The notes under the pieces: generated by a model | The model's input: only the letters and a program-made list of their open reading frames with translations | Told to the model about the DNA's origin: nothing | The model's database searches: none | Origin: Pempheris klunzingeri | Taxonomy: Eukaryota > Chordata > Actinopteri > Acropomatiformes > Pempheridae | Assembly (NCBI RefSeq): GCF_042242105.1 | Contig: NC_092019.1 | Span: 14,510,328-14,574,327, forward strand | DNA length: 64,000 bases | Direction of reading: 5' to 3' | Made by a program: the position numbers and the translations under genes | In this document: piece after piece, positions 31,967 through 46,900 of the stretch | Numbering within the stretch: the stretch's first letter is position 1 | How the letters are laid out: the number at the start of each line of letters is the position of its first letter

Positions 31967-34900
31967 TTAGTCTGAGGTGATAATGAGGAAGACAATCACA
32001 CTCACTGCTGTGATGAAGTTGGTGCCCTGGGGTTGGAGGTCTTCCTCTTTCTGGAATATCGAAGTAGACGCTATGGAGGAGGGAGGGGTGGAGGAGCACA
32101 GGAAAGAAGGGGGCTCGTTGTTGTTGTAGGAGTCCATGACGATGCTGGCGTGCCCTGGTATAGTGAGGGTACTCAGTCCTGTTACGCTGTCACTGGAGGT
32201 GCACTGGGAGGATGTCTCTGAGCTCTCAGTAACTGTCACACAACACACAGAGGCAGATACATTAATACTGTAATACTGTAACAAGCAACACAGGACTCCA
32301 TTCATTTTCTTTTGATTTCAAGGAGGTCAGTCAGTGTGCAGGCAACTACCAAGTTCATCAGCTTGGTGTAAGATTTGAAATTTTCTGACTCCTAGTGGTA
32401 GCAGCAAAGAAGACAGTGATCTACATGCATGCCTGTAAAAATGCTACACACAAGGCATACCTATGTATGTTTTATGTTTTGGAAAATACAAAGGTACATA
32501 ATATTAATAATAGCAATAATAATAATAATAATAAACTGTTATTTCAGATTTAACGTTCATGGATTTAGTGTTTTCTGCTTTAAGAAAACACAGATTACAG
32601 GAGTTTGAATTGAATTAGGGCCTTGTGTAACAGCTCAGAAAATATTTTCAGCAGAAAAAGGTAAACAGAAAAATAAGGAGAATGAGCTGCTGAATATGCC
32701 AATGCCAAAGTGCCAAGGTCTCTCCAAGAAAGTAAAGAGACAATTAACAGTTAAACTAGAGTGTTTATGCTGAAAATGGTATTTACAAAATCTTATTTTT
32801 TATCCAGATGTTTTCTGTTTCTGTTATTCACCAGTTCTCATCAAAATAAGTCAAAATGAACATAGACATTTTTTTGTTTACTTAACTGAGAATAATGGGC
32901 CTTATGGGTTCTACAGCAGTAAACTTACTCATGGAGGGCTGACTCCCGGTGTCCTGCTCCAGCTCATCTTCCTCTATGCAGTCGTAGGGCCACTGGGCAA
33001 AGGAGGGAACGCTGGTCATTGGATATGGATGCGTGTGTGGATGAGAGGGTGAGGAGTACAGATGAAGATTGAGCGAGCCCAGCAGGGAGGAGGATGACTG
33101 GCTGCTAGAGGAGGAGGTGCTGCTGTTGGAGATGGTGGAGTGAGGTCTCTTGAATGAAGTGGCGTATTCAAACGAAGGCACTGCGATTGATGCTCTGGTC
33201 CTAGACTCTGTTGGTAGAGACAAGCACAGTGAGCTGTGAGATCATGGAGGGGATGAAAAGGGACAAAGAATGTGTGAAAATTCCTGTGGTTGTTGATGAT
33301 AATTAAAAATCTTTTTTTACAGCATCTTTGGTAAACCAAGAAAGAGGAGTAATGTAAAACAGTTTACTGTTTCTATTACAACACCTGTGAGCAAGCCAAG
33401 TTTTTGTGGTTTCAGCAAAGAAGTTTGTGTATCTGCATGATTAAAAGGTGAATCAAAGGTGACAAACTGGAGAGAGGAGGAGTGTAAGAGAGAGAGGAAT
33501 AATAATCACATAATATAATTAAATAATTTACAAGTTTAGAAGAGGAGCTCACCTGACCCCTTCATGATATAGTCAATGGCTCTGTCACTGATAGCTGCAT
33601 CGCTTGGCTTGATGTCCATGAAAGGCTTGCTTCCAATCCCCATAGACACCATCTCCTGCATGCGCAGCTCTGGAATCCAGAGATGTAAATCTTTAATGAC
33701 AAATCCCATGTCTTACATGGGATGAAGGGTCTGAATGTTGCATTGATATTCAGATAAAAAAATTACACTTTAAAACACCTCTGTTTCTGAGCGCCTGCCT
33801 CCACAGAATCTTCCCTATGATGGCTGTCCACACCGCCTTAACCTCTGCGGAGCTGGCTTGGAGTATAAATGTGTCCTGTGACTTCCTGCGACGGAACCAA
33901 ATCTCAAAGCGCAGGCCGCTGTCGCCAACATTTTCAGTCATACCTATCTCTGCTGTCTAAATAAAAAAAGAATAGGAAAAAGCATGACATTTACTATCAT
34001 TACACATGCAGTGTATATCAGAAATGGCCCAAACAATAAATTCTTACTTTGAAGGACTGTTTATAGATGTAAATGTCATATCCTCCTTCGATCTTTTTGG
34101 TCTTGCTGAAGAGGATGAGGTCTTCAAACAAGAAGACGTGGCGGAGGTATTTCCTCCGTCCACACCAGACTATGAACTCATCCTGGCAGCGGAGTTGACC
34201 CTGCTCTTTTAGGTTCACCTGGAGAGGAAACACGGCCATTCACATGCGTCAGAGAGAACAATACAATTCCTGGTGGGACTCTGACCTCACTCTACTGTGT
34301 ACATAACAAGATGACCTCCAATACAAAAATAGTTTTAATGACTTCTGTCTTGCCAGATTGTCTTATAGTCATGTTAAATGGTATTAAGCTTTTATGCTGA
34401 TGTCAAAGTACTCATCATAGCAGCACATGGCTCTGACTCCACTTACATCACAGCCCCGAATAGCATCCATAGCCAGCAGGTCATTGCCATGGCGAAGCTG
34501 AAACTTGACCATCTCCTCTGCGGTGCGGAGGTCACTCAGTTCCTGTTCCTGGGACTGACTGCACTCTTTGATCAGGTCTTTCAGCAACAGCGCATATTTA
34601 CTCATCCTCTGGATGGGCTTCAGCAAGTAGGACGCCAAGTCCATTTTGTCCCCGAGCTCCATTTGCTTATTCTAGAGACAGAGAGACAGTGAGGATTATT
34701 ATCGTGGCCTTATTGCTTTTCTATAAAGACACAGACTTTTGAAAATGAGGCTACTCTATTTAAATGTAAAAGACGTGGGAGGTCGTGCAAACTGCTGGCA
34801 GGTCTTGTTTTCTTGTATACTGTTTATTGGCAATTAGCCAGCTGACTCAGCGTTGGGCATTAGAGCCATTATCACTATCAAAGGGTTTTTAAAAATGTAT

Positions 34901-37900
34901 AACATATCAGCCTATTAATTTTTCTACATAAATAGATGAGTAAACAAACAAGGAGCCCTTGAACATGCTTATTAAAGAAATGCGATAAAGATATGAACTA
35001 CGTGCTGCGTCTCACAGTTGAAAAATGAACTTTCCAGTGCCCTCTGGTGAAAAACTGTGTGACAAAAAGGTGACACTGTTTCTTAATTGACTCAATTTCA
35101 AATCCTTAAACAGAGACAGAGCGGTTATGATCATGACCATGACCACTGAGCTGCTCCGTTCACTGAAGAAAATGTGGTTGAAAGCTTAAAAAAGAAGAAG
35201 CAAGTTGGATTCTGTATTGTAATTTCTAATAATTTATTGCACTCATTTAATTGATAACAATGTATCTGTTATTAGCTGTCAATAATGGGCCTGTCGAAGT
35301 ACTGGTTGGGCTCTAATATGTATATGTATCTTTTGTATTTTTCGATTAAGTACACTATCAAAATATCATGCATTCGCTTTTCAAAATGATTTCAAAATCT
35401 TGGCCTTGAGAGAGTTTTTCGTGTCTTGGTTAAGTGATGACCCCGGGACCTGCCTCTGTGTGACCAGAGCCAGAGTTTCCAGACGCACCTTAAAGAATTC
35501 ATTCCCATGGCTGCTGAGCAGAGCGTCGGACTGGGGCTTATTCTTGCTGTACAGAGCATACATTCCAAACTGATCCTCCTGCACACAAGATTAACAAGTT
35601 ACAACACTGACTACAGTAAAAAGTATGCAGACATTTCAGTATGCTTTGCCAAACACTATGAATGATTCAGCTCACAAGAGACTGTAAATGTAATTCTACG
35701 GGTTCAACCTTCAATCACATTCATTATGCTGCGGACAAGTCACAAACAATCTTGGGAACAATGTGATAGTGAAACTCCTACATTGCACTGGAAACATGGC
35801 ATTAAGTTGTTTTGAAAAACGTCAGGAACTACAGGTCAACACATCATTACAGTCACTGTAATTGTGTTTTTAAGATGTCAGCGTGCCACATCAGGGCACA
35901 CTGAGTGACGGCCTGTACTCACGTGTCTGAGAAAACAGCTACTGATGGACAACGGGGAGTGAGCACGTGACTCCAGCTCCTTTAGAAAATACTGACTGTG
36001 GAAGTCCCACAGTTTCTCCACATTCCCGAAAATTATGCTGCGTTTCCCCCGCAGGTCCTGGGGTAAGTCCAGGCGCTCCATCTCAGGGAAATAGTGCTCA
36101 ATGATGTAGCTGAGAGAACGAACATACTCCCTTTCTGTGGAAATCATCTCGTCCATGATGTGCTGCACTTTACTGGTGAACAAAAAAACAAAAAAACAAA
36201 AAACATAAGGTGTAAGATTATTCATGACATTTATATTGCATTGGGATAATAATTAATATAATACAAGACAACTTTAAGTTATCACAAAGAAATTTAATTG
36301 ATGATCAAGTCAAATACCTGTTAATTCCAGCATCTCAAATATGGATTTGTTAATTTCCTCAGCATTATTTCATTATACATGTCAATATTTGAGAATTTAG
36401 AGATGCTGGTAATTTTATTTTGCTCCTGAATTTCAGTGTTTGGTGTTTCCTGTATTTTGCCAATGCTTCTATACATACACACATAATGTGAAGTAACAAT
36501 CCAGTTTATGTTCAGTATCAGTGCTTCAGTTCCTCACCTGCTCTGCTTCTTGCCGTCTCCTTCACTGCGTCTGTTGTGGATCCTGGAGGGCGTGGACATG
36601 CTGCGGCTGCGTCCTAATGCAGGGCTCGTCACATCAGGTCTCTGCAGCTTCTTTTCTGCAGACACGTTATTAGCTACCTCCAAACCCTTGATGTACACAC
36701 CCGTGTAGCCGTGAATGTGGCTGACATCTGAATGGCCGCTGTCCCTTGGGCTCAGCTCATAGCTCATGGTCTTCTTCATGATCTTCTTCATTGGCTGCTT
36801 GCGGAGGCGGGCGGCCGCGGAGTAGACGGGCTCCGAGTGGCAGGAGATGGTCGAGTCGATGGTGCAGTCGCTGTCCGTGTCATCAAACGTGGACGGACTC
36901 TGCCTCAGTTTGCTGTCAGTGTCGGTGGGGAAAATGAAGTGCGAGGAGGAGACTGAATTGGAGGGGCTCTTGGAGAAAGGCCCTGCAGAGTGAGGCTTGT
37001 TGTCCTCAAAAGTTAATGGCGTAATTGTCCCAGGTAAAAGCACACACGCATTAGCTCTATTATGTTCTGTAGTGGCAACCTGGCTTTCTGCAGTCTTTAA
37101 AGAAGCCACAGTATCAACAGCTGTAGAGTTCGGTGCTGCTGTCAATGTCTCTTCCAACTGCTGCTTGGTCTGCTGACATTTGTGCCACACGGTGTTCCAC
37201 TGCTGCAGCTGCTGAGGGCTCTCCAGGGAGAGCACCATGTCATTGAGGGTGCTGAAGTTGTCCGTGGAGAACTTGGATGCCTCGGTGTAGTAATCCTGCA
37301 GTATCTGCACCACAGATGACGAAAGTCCAACACCTGGAGTGTCCAGACTCAGGTGACAGAAATAATCCTGGCAGTGCTCCATCCACTGGTTCGCCTACAG
37401 ATTTGAAAGAGCAATTTATCTCCTCTGACTACTATAAAACTTATAAGATACTGCTCATAACCTTTACATTCTTAAGGGGTGACAAAGCTCTCTGGTTTAA
37501 ACATATGTATACACCAGATACACTGTATACCAAAAACCCAAAATTAGTAAAATATAAAAAGTTGTTGACAGTGGGCTAAGCTTAGAGTAAAATGTAACAT
37601 AACTTTTGACAATACTTACTGAGTCATAGAATTCATACAGGTTGGTGAGGATGTCTAGCCTGGCCTTCCTCTTCTCTACTCTGCTTAAGATGGAGCCCAG
37701 ATGTTGTTTAAAGTCAAGGAGAGCCGACCCTGGAAGGGACTCCGGGGAGTCTTTCACTAGCTGCAGGCCATGCCTCTGCTGGTGCTGCCAGGATAAGGAC
37801 AAAGATGATCAGTTTAGCACTGCTTGTCTCCTATAATAACACATAGGAGGTGGTCCACAAGGAATGTGTTTTAAAAATGTGGCGCTATTTACCACTGACT

Positions 37901-40900
37901 CTTCCAGAAACTGATCCAAACTCTCTCTCATCTCCTTAATTTTGGACACAGACAGAGTCAATGACTCCAAAGGTGCGAGTTGCTTCTCTCCCTCTCTACT
38001 GAACCACAGGTTGATCTGGAAAGAGAAGAGGCGTGTTTACTGATTGAGTATTTCCAAAAGAGGAGAAAATCAGCTATAAGGTTGCAGCACAGATGTCAAA
38101 ACTGAAATAGTTTAAGCTCACCTGTTGTGTTTGCTCCTCAAACTTGCGCACCTCCAGCAGGCTCTCCAACTGTTTCTGAGACTTGTTGGATAAGATCACA
38201 AGCTTATGGACTTCTTCATCTACTTGGTTGTATAGTGCATTCAGCATGTCTACAGCATCTCTAAATGAACAAAGGAAACAACAACGGGGCAAAACAGGTT
38301 ATGTAATTAAGGTTATTGTTATTATCACCACAGGTTTTACTCATATTAATAGTTCTCATGTAGTTTAGAGCCCATTCATTCTTCCTACCATACCTGTAGT
38401 TTTCATTCTCACAGGCCTCTTCCTTCCTGATGCGGGCGAGGACGGTGCCTCCTTCCAGACGCAGTCTGTTTAGCCGGGTGTCATCTAGTACACACTTCAT
38501 GAGACGCCTCTGCTGTTCCATCATCTCAGATACCTCCTGAATTAAACGTGCACAGCAGCAAATAAAATCAAATGAGTATGTTGTCATAGTGGATGTAATC
38601 CCAAATGAAGTGAAGTACCTTATTTATTTCAAACTCATAACAAAATCCTGTCCAAGTAAATGATTTCAATGGGCACAAAGTTAACCATAAAACAAACTCC
38701 TGAAGTGTTTACTCCTGTTAGGAGAAAAGAGGCCACAGACAGTGTTTTTGTGTCGAAGGAGACGCATAAATCAGAGGGGCAGGCTGCCTGCAGGAGGTGG
38801 GTCTGACCTCAGAGGTCTTCAGGTTGCCGCTGTTGCTCAGTGTGCTTATAGACTCCTGAAGGGAGGAGATAGCTGCGCTACAGCTGCTGGCAAATGGTTC
38901 AATTTTCTATGAGAAAGAAAAAGAGATGGGCAGAGATTATCAGCACTAGCAGTGTTAGAACATTCACTTACTGGAGACCCATGTAACAGTGTGAATTAAA
39001 AAAAATATCTTTCGAAAGGTATCCCGGCCCTCTCCAAGCTCTTAAGTAAGCTTGCAAATATTGTTTATAATGTTGGCTACAGTCCAGCCACCTCTGTCAC
39101 ACCCACCTGCCTGAAGTGGATCCAGTGGTTGTGGTCATAGTGGAAGGTGCCCTCCAGGTCTCGTGTGAGCTGAGTTTGGTCGATGTGCTTCAGCAGGGCT
39201 TTCAGAGATGATAGCGTCTCAGTCTGTGGCAAGAAAAACACAAACTCACACTCAGGTCTCAGTTTGAGCGCTGTCCCACTTCAAAGCTAAAGTAACATTA
39301 GCTGCCCACGGGCCAATTCCTGCTGTCTTCCAATCTGTGTCATCACGGCCTATAGCGATGAGATTAGACAGGAATTCATCAAATCTCAATCTAGTTACAA
39401 ACAGGGTTAACAAATGTGAATTCTTGTAAATCACTTATTGAATCTATTTAGATCTAGCATTCAGCAACATGAGATTGAAATACTTCTGATCCATCTGACA
39501 GTAAGAGTCCTTATTTACCTGTACATTGATGTCTCTCTCCGGTTTGGCTGCGGCCTCCTTGTCCACCAGGAAGAGAACTGAGTAAAGTGCATTTGGTACT
39601 AATGCCTGAGAAAAATATGCACAAGCAATTTTCTTAAATCACTTAAAATAAAGAAAATAAATTTGAATACATGTAGATTCTTTTTTACATGAACAGCTAA
39701 ACATAGTTTACTTATAATGTTGCATTGTGGTTTACAGAATTTCCGTCCTTACATCAGTAAGAAACTCATCATCATAACATGATGATATGACTCTTGCAAG
39801 TCGGGTGCAGCCGGCCCGCTCCCAGTGTGTGGTTAAAAACAGACAAGTAAGCACAGGTTTCTCCTCCAGAGCCCTGAGGGCAGCCTTTTTCAGAAAAATG
39901 TCTTGGAAGTGAAGTCAGTACCAATTCAAAGGTGTGCCTCTTTAAAAAACCAAACTGTGTCAGAGGCTGAGCGACAGAACAATAAGAAATGTGCAAGGAA
40001 TGCCATAATATAATAACTCTCAGAGAGACTTGGAATTGTAGCACAGAGGACAACAGAGATTTAGCCGGGCCTGAAAACTCTTTGGGCGTGTGTCGGAGGG
40101 TAATTACATATTTTCCACTGTGGGCTCACCTGCAATTCAGACAGAGATGACAACAGAGCTGGAACCGGCTGCTGCCTCCTGCTGTCTATTACAACAGACA
40201 GACCTTGGTCCCGCCTTTCTTTCCTGAAACCAAAGAAAGAAAGAAGGAAAACCTGAGCAAAAAAGTATCTGTAGATTAGAGACGTTCATGAGTCCAACAA
40301 TTCAAATTACATTTAAAAGACATCGATTTAAATCATTTACTTTTGTACAGCTTTGGTGGATGTATGTATTACATTGCTTTACAAAAAACTGAAACGTATA
40401 AATAGTACTCTGAACATCAACAAATATCCAGCAGTGCCGACTAGAAAGGCCCTGTGAGACTGTCAGTTTTTTCATTCTCGAGTTTACCAACAATGACCTA
40501 TACACAGTATATCTGCATGGGACGGTAGTCACGTTCACCTCAGGGGAATGAGACAGGTGTGCGAGTTACTGGAGTCATTCTTAACACAAAGACACACACA
40601 TGCTAAGAATGCGTGACTTACCGCAGCGTGGAGTAGTAGTAGCCCAGTAAACAGGTGAGGTCAGTGACCGTGCAACTCTCACCTGCCCACACCTGAGCTC
40701 TTGTGCACACCTGCAGCACTGACCTCCCACTGCGATCTCTGTTTCCTGGAAGAGAGAAAGGCAGCAGCTACTATCACTTTCTATGTTAAGAGTGTTTTAG
40801 CTTTTTTAATTGAGTGTTATATATTAAGTTTGTCTCATAATACCTGTATGACACGCTGTAGGGTCAAAATGAAAGCAGCTAGCTTTAGATATGACCGAAT

Positions 40901-43900
40901 CACTCATCCCCTACCTGGTAGGATCACAGCACCCGATGTGAGCAGCTCCTGATTGACCCCTGACACCAGTTTGGGGAGGGCAGAGTTGCTCTCGTCGGAA
41001 GAGCTTGATAGTGAATCCAGCCCGATGGTCGTACCACTGTCAGCTTTAGGACTCTGTGACTCATCTCCACTGTGCCTGTGCCGCCTGCTCTCACTGTTAC
41101 TGGTGTCATCACGTTGTCCTGTAGAAACAATTATGAATAGTCAGCACAAATTGTCAGATAAATCTGATAAATTCTCTGAGTAATAATTACTAAGCAACTA
41201 CAAAAATACAATACAATGAATAGAAATTACAATCTTCCTTTCACCTCAGAACTTTTGTACTTCCTCGTAATACCTCAAGTGTTTACTAGTAGTGAGTTCA
41301 CTCTGATTCATCACGGAGACCAGATGTTTAGTTAGCCTGACTCATAGGTAACTCTGGCATTATTAGACTCTCATACCTTCACATCCTCCTTCTCAGTCCT
41401 CCAAACCTCGAGGCTCTGTTTATAGTTATGCTGCTCCTGACATTCCCAAGTGGTACCACAGTTTATATCCTATTACTGAGGCAGCGAAACAACATGCAAA
41501 TCTTCACACAGATTTCAGTACCTCCGTATGCCCAACTGGACACTTCACTGTGCTGCATTATTTTTACAGATAGTGTGTAAATTACAATGGCAGCACTCTG
41601 TGGTACACGGCAGTAAGATAAAATAATTCCCAGGTACTAAACAAAGCACCAGGGTTGAAAAGGATATATAATTATAGTAGAATTGCGATAATTACTCAAT
41701 TAATGATTAGTAGATGAACTGAATAATATCCTGCAATAAATTTGATGAAATTGATTTTAATAATTTTTAAGTACAACAAAAAAAGATTTTGCTGCTTTTC
41801 TCTGTCACATTTGATAGTTAAGTGAATATTTGGGGATTGTGGGCTTTTAGTCAGACAATGCAAGACATCTAAATATGTTACTTTGGACTCTGGGAAATGG
41901 TAATTTTTCACAATTTTCTGAAACTTTGTTAAAAAAATGACTAATCTGGAAATAATTTGCAGATCATTTGACAATAAAACAACAGCCCCGGTATAAACGC
42001 AGAAGAAGACAGCTCCCAGTATTCAATCTGTAGTAACCTAAAACTGCCATGTTTGCAGCTGTTTTCATTGGTTTGCAGCTGTTGGACCCGAAAGCAGTTT
42101 CAACAGTGACATAGTTCACACCTGGACCTGGTGCGCAGCATGTTTATAAGGCAGAGTACAGCAGCAATATCTCCTCTGCCCAGTTGTGAGGGTTGTGGCT
42201 TTTTGTGCTTTTTTGTTTTTTATGGCAGGACCAAACCCATGCAGCACACTAAAGCCTTGTCTGCCCTACTGATATCACACTTCCCTTTCTCATTAATTTG
42301 AGCTAATTTATTCTTGAGCATCAATAAACCAGGTTGTGACAAACATTTTATGAGAAGAGTGAAAATACCATACAATAAGACTGTCTATAGCCATGCTATG
42401 CTATGATCTGCTATGCTATAATTAGGCAGAGTGATGCGTTGAGGGAAATGCTAAAGGTAAATGCTAACATGCTCACAATGTCAATGCTAGCATTCTGATA
42501 TTTAGCTGGTATAATGTTTATTAGATTCACCATCCTAGTTTAGCATGTTAACGTGCTAGAATTAACTATTAACAACTAAATACAAAGTGCAGTTGAAAGT
42601 TCAAAGTGCAAGTCCCCGCAAGTATTTAATCACAAACCAAAGTTTTGGACAATGTGAAATTTTGCCCTGATGGTATTGGGATCACCAAAGCTATTCTGAT
42701 TTTATCCTCTGGGGACCATAAATGTCTGTTCATAGCAATCCACTACAATAGCTGTGGAGATATTTCAGAGAGGGCCAAAATGGTGGACTGTCCAGCTGAT
42801 CAGAGGAGTGACATTACCGTAATGAATTAGGTGCTTTCCAAATATCAGTCATCCAAACATGAATAGGCTTGAAAATAAACCTTGATAGGCCATTTTCCGA
42901 CAAACTCTGCCAATAGATCTGTGATTATGGATCTGTCTCTGATGGACACCTGATGTGTGTTGTCTTTTTAAACAGTTTGAGGCCTCTTGTATTGTCCTGC
43001 TCTGTTCTGTGACAGTAAACCCTCCCAGCTCAGCCTCTATTGTCTTCAAACAGTCGGTGCATTTCCTGTGCGACTGTGTGACTGGGCTTGTGTTTGCTGC
43101 ATGTTTCCTAAATTGCTTTGTTTTCAGAGGAAGTGACAAACCTAGAGTAAAGCCTCCTGAGTATTGTCCTGCGTGAAACTCTGGTTTTTGTGTACTCTGC
43201 GGGACACATTTGAAAGCCATCAAATAGGCAAAATCTGCACAGGTTATTGAAGCTTTGAGTTAAGGATCAGATGTTTTGATATTGATATTTCATATATGAG
43301 TTGGCTGGCTCATATCATGAGTAATTCAACACTTCCGGAGTATTTTTTCAGAGTGGTGTGAGTCAATGCAAGTTAGATCTTGTGTTTCTGGACTGAATGG
43401 ACTCTCCAAAGACACCGGCATAGTTTGAAAGGCTTTTCTTTCGTGGATCCCCAGTGGCTGATTGATTCACAAAAGAAACTTTTGCAAATGAGGCAACCCA
43501 TCTGGGATTGGTGCAGCCCCCAGTCCCAATAACACTGTAGGGTCATCTCATTGTGAGATGCTGGGGTTCCTGTGGTTGGTTTACAGGGTTTACAGGAGCC
43601 TTTGTTGCCTTTGAAACATCGCTGTGGGAAACCTGCTTTGCAACAGCTGAAATACAATCCCCTCTGAGGTTATCTCAGCAACGCAAAAGTGATGTGATTT
43701 AACTACTGTACTTTTTACCACATTTAAATGAACATATATGATTGCCTTTGTTTAAAAATTCTGTACTAACAGCCTCAGCTATGGTCTGCCATTGTCCAGG
43801 GTTAGGTTTAAAAGATCTGAATAAACTCAGTCAGTTTTCATCTCACATTTCAATTCACGGAAGAATCTGTGTTTTCTAAAAACAGCACGAATCCCTTGGT

Positions 43901-46900
43901 GGTACTCTCATATTGCTTTCCTGTGCAACCCTGTATGAACTAACACAAAAAAACAGACTGACAGTGGTAAAGAAAACATAGGGTTGTGACTTAAGTTCTG
44001 TTTCCAGGGCAGGGCCATACCTGTCCCCTCAACGTGCCAAAGAACACACAGGGGACTTTGAAAAGCAATCTGTCAACGGTCACAGCGCTAATGCTTCAGA
44101 GTTATGACTCAACTCAGACTCCTGCTGCAGCCACCCAATGAAGTGTTGTAACCAGTCCTGCTGCAGGGTATGATTACACAGCCTGGTGACAAATCACAAT
44201 TATCTGACTATCATGACTGAAACTTAGTTTTCACACCCTTAGGTTGTATTATTTGATAAGCGAGAATTGATGAGTCATAGACATTCATGACAATTAATCC
44301 ACTGTTGGAAAAAAACAAATTTGTCAATACCGAAGAGGTTTTGTAAAATAACACAATAGCAACAAAGATTTCTTTAAACACATCATAGTTCTCACAGATA
44401 CTATCCAGATTTTTAACCATATAACCAAATTATAACTGTATAGTGAAGGATGGAGTATCACAGTATCAGGATGAGGCTGGTGTTAGTCAATATTTTACTT
44501 ATTATCAAACCAAAACTAAAAGTGTGTTAGTCTATCTCTCAATACCTTCTGACATTTCTATCCTGTTTGTGGAAACCAGACCCAAGTTCACTTGTTCCCA
44601 CTAAAAACCAATCTCCAAACAAAGCTGGGCACAGTAGTTTTTAGCAAACGTGCATTTGCTGCAGACTATTTTCAGCCAGTGATTCATACACATTTTGGTT
44701 TTCTAGTGAGTATTTATGGCAGCAGCATGGTGTATTTGGGGTTAACTCAAAATAAATCACAGCGCTCATGTTCATTGTGATGAAGCAACATGTCGCCCTG
44801 AACATCTCTGTTGCACAATTCTGTGATTTAGTGATTTTGGACATCAATAGAAGTCTATGGCAAAGTGAAATAAGATATGTCAGGCTGTGGTTACACAGGC
44901 AATAATTTATGATAAATTACTTTACTTTATGATCAATTCATCATTTGGTGTTTTTGAGAGATTTTTGACAAAAATTTAAATTTGAATGCTGCCAGCCTTA
45001 TAACTTAAGTAGAAATAGTTGTACACATTGTACTGAAGCTCCATTATGAGCAAAAGTCCTGCACTCAGAATTTTACTTTGGTAAATGGACAATTATCATC
45101 AGCAAAATTTACTTTAAATTACTATTACCAAAACAATGACTATTATGAGGGATACAGTGATGTGGTTGGACATTTTTTGTTGAGGTTAATGATGACCTTT
45201 GTATTATGTACACCATTAGGTATTCATTTTAAACAATGCTTCATGTTGTGTAACTTGGTCATATGTTTTGAATGTTTAATCTTAATCTGCAAAGTAACTA
45301 TAGCTGTGAAATAAGTCTAGTGGAATAAAACATACTATTTTCACCTGAAATGTAGTGGAGTAGAAGAATCAAATGCCATAAAAGACAATTATGTCCTGTC
45401 AGTAAAGTACAACTATCTCAAAACTGTATTTAAGTCCAGTAGTTGAGTCAACGTACTTTGGTGCTTTCAGCAGCTGGTAAAGTCAACAGAAAATATATTT
45501 GCCTGCAATATTGTTGACAGTAACGTAAGTGTTTTGTAAATTGTGACAGTGAAGGGTTGAATGTCAGTGCAGCATCACATACCTGACTCCTCTTTGCTGC
45601 TTCTCCTCTCAGAACCAGGAAAAGCTGCCTCGATATCCAGCTTCCCAAAGCGAAGAGCATAGCCATTCATCAGCTTTTTGGGGGAGATGCTAGCTGAGCC
45701 TCCAGAAGAGGATCGTTCCCGATGGCCTTTGACCTGGCCTGCCTTGTTAGTCCTCTCCAGTGATTTTGATCGTCTTTCTGCTCGTCTCTCTGCACTCCTC
45801 AACCCCCTCTGTAAGTAAAGTAAAGGTGTGCTGGGCCTGGAGTCATCGCCACTGAGCCAGCCCCGGCTACCCAACCTCCGAGATAAGTGTTCTCTGGAGG
45901 AGGTCCGGGTGTCGGGGCTGCTGCCTGGTGTCACTGTACTCTCTCTTAGGCTAGAGCCGTGCTCTGGGCTTTCCTCCAGGATGGATTCAGAGCTGGACCC
46001 AAGGCTCATGGGGTTCTGCAGGGCTTCCATGTAAGATTTCCTGAAAAGTCTCCTGCTCTCGAAGGCTACAGAGTCTCTTGGGAGGCGACGTCGAGGGCCG
46101 GGGTTACTGAGGTCTGTGCTAAAAGAGAGCATCTTGGATACTGGTCCTCTCTCTCTCCCACCACCATCCTCACTCCCTTGTCCTATCCCACACTCTTCAG
46201 TGGGTCTTTCGAGTTTAATGATGGGTGTATCAGTGTCCGGTGAACTGACACTGTGGTTCTTACTTCCGGAGTCCATACGGGTTCTGTTTGGGGAGGTGGG
46301 CTCAGAGAAGATGGAGTCAGCTCCCTGAGAGTGCAGGGACTCTCTGGAGCTGCGGTGGCTGTCCAGAGTCCCTGTGGATCCGCTGGTGCTGCATGTGCTA
46401 AGATGGCCACGGAAGCCACCTCTGCTGCAGCGTGCTTGCATGATGGCGTCGGAAGTGCTGCTGACGAACAGTGGGTTGACCACGTTCTTCCACGGCGTCC
46501 TGTACACAGCCGTACCAGTGGTAAGCAGACAGTTCTGTAGCGGGTGCAGGTTTCGATCACGTGTTACATTCTGCAAGAACTCAGCTGTGAAGACGCTGCC
46601 ATACATGCTCTCTGCGATGGGGATTTCTGTAATGGCCTGCCCACTGGTCGACAAACATTTTATTACTAGCTTGGCAGTCTTGCGGCCTAAAGGAACAATC
46701 TGTAAGTAGAAGTCTCCTTGCTTTAGTCGCACTTTGTGCAGAGGGGCAAGCTGCAGGACGACTTTCTCGTGGATGCAGAGTGGCCACCCCTCATGATAGA
46801 ACAGCAATCCCCTGAACCTCACCTGAGAGAAAACAGAGAGGTCAGTCAATACCCACTCCCATAGAAGATTATTATCATTTGTGTGTCATGGCTCAGCTGT

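Larger units (their letters stand above)
41119..45582 (-). other. plekhg4b: RhoGEF intron 3, repeat-bearing
   Basis: This 4.5-kb intron separates the Ser-rich linker exon from the exon leading into the Sec14-like domain. I see no extra exon. It contains one copy each of two interspersed repeat families (42385-42835 and 45000-45460). Confidence 0.55.
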
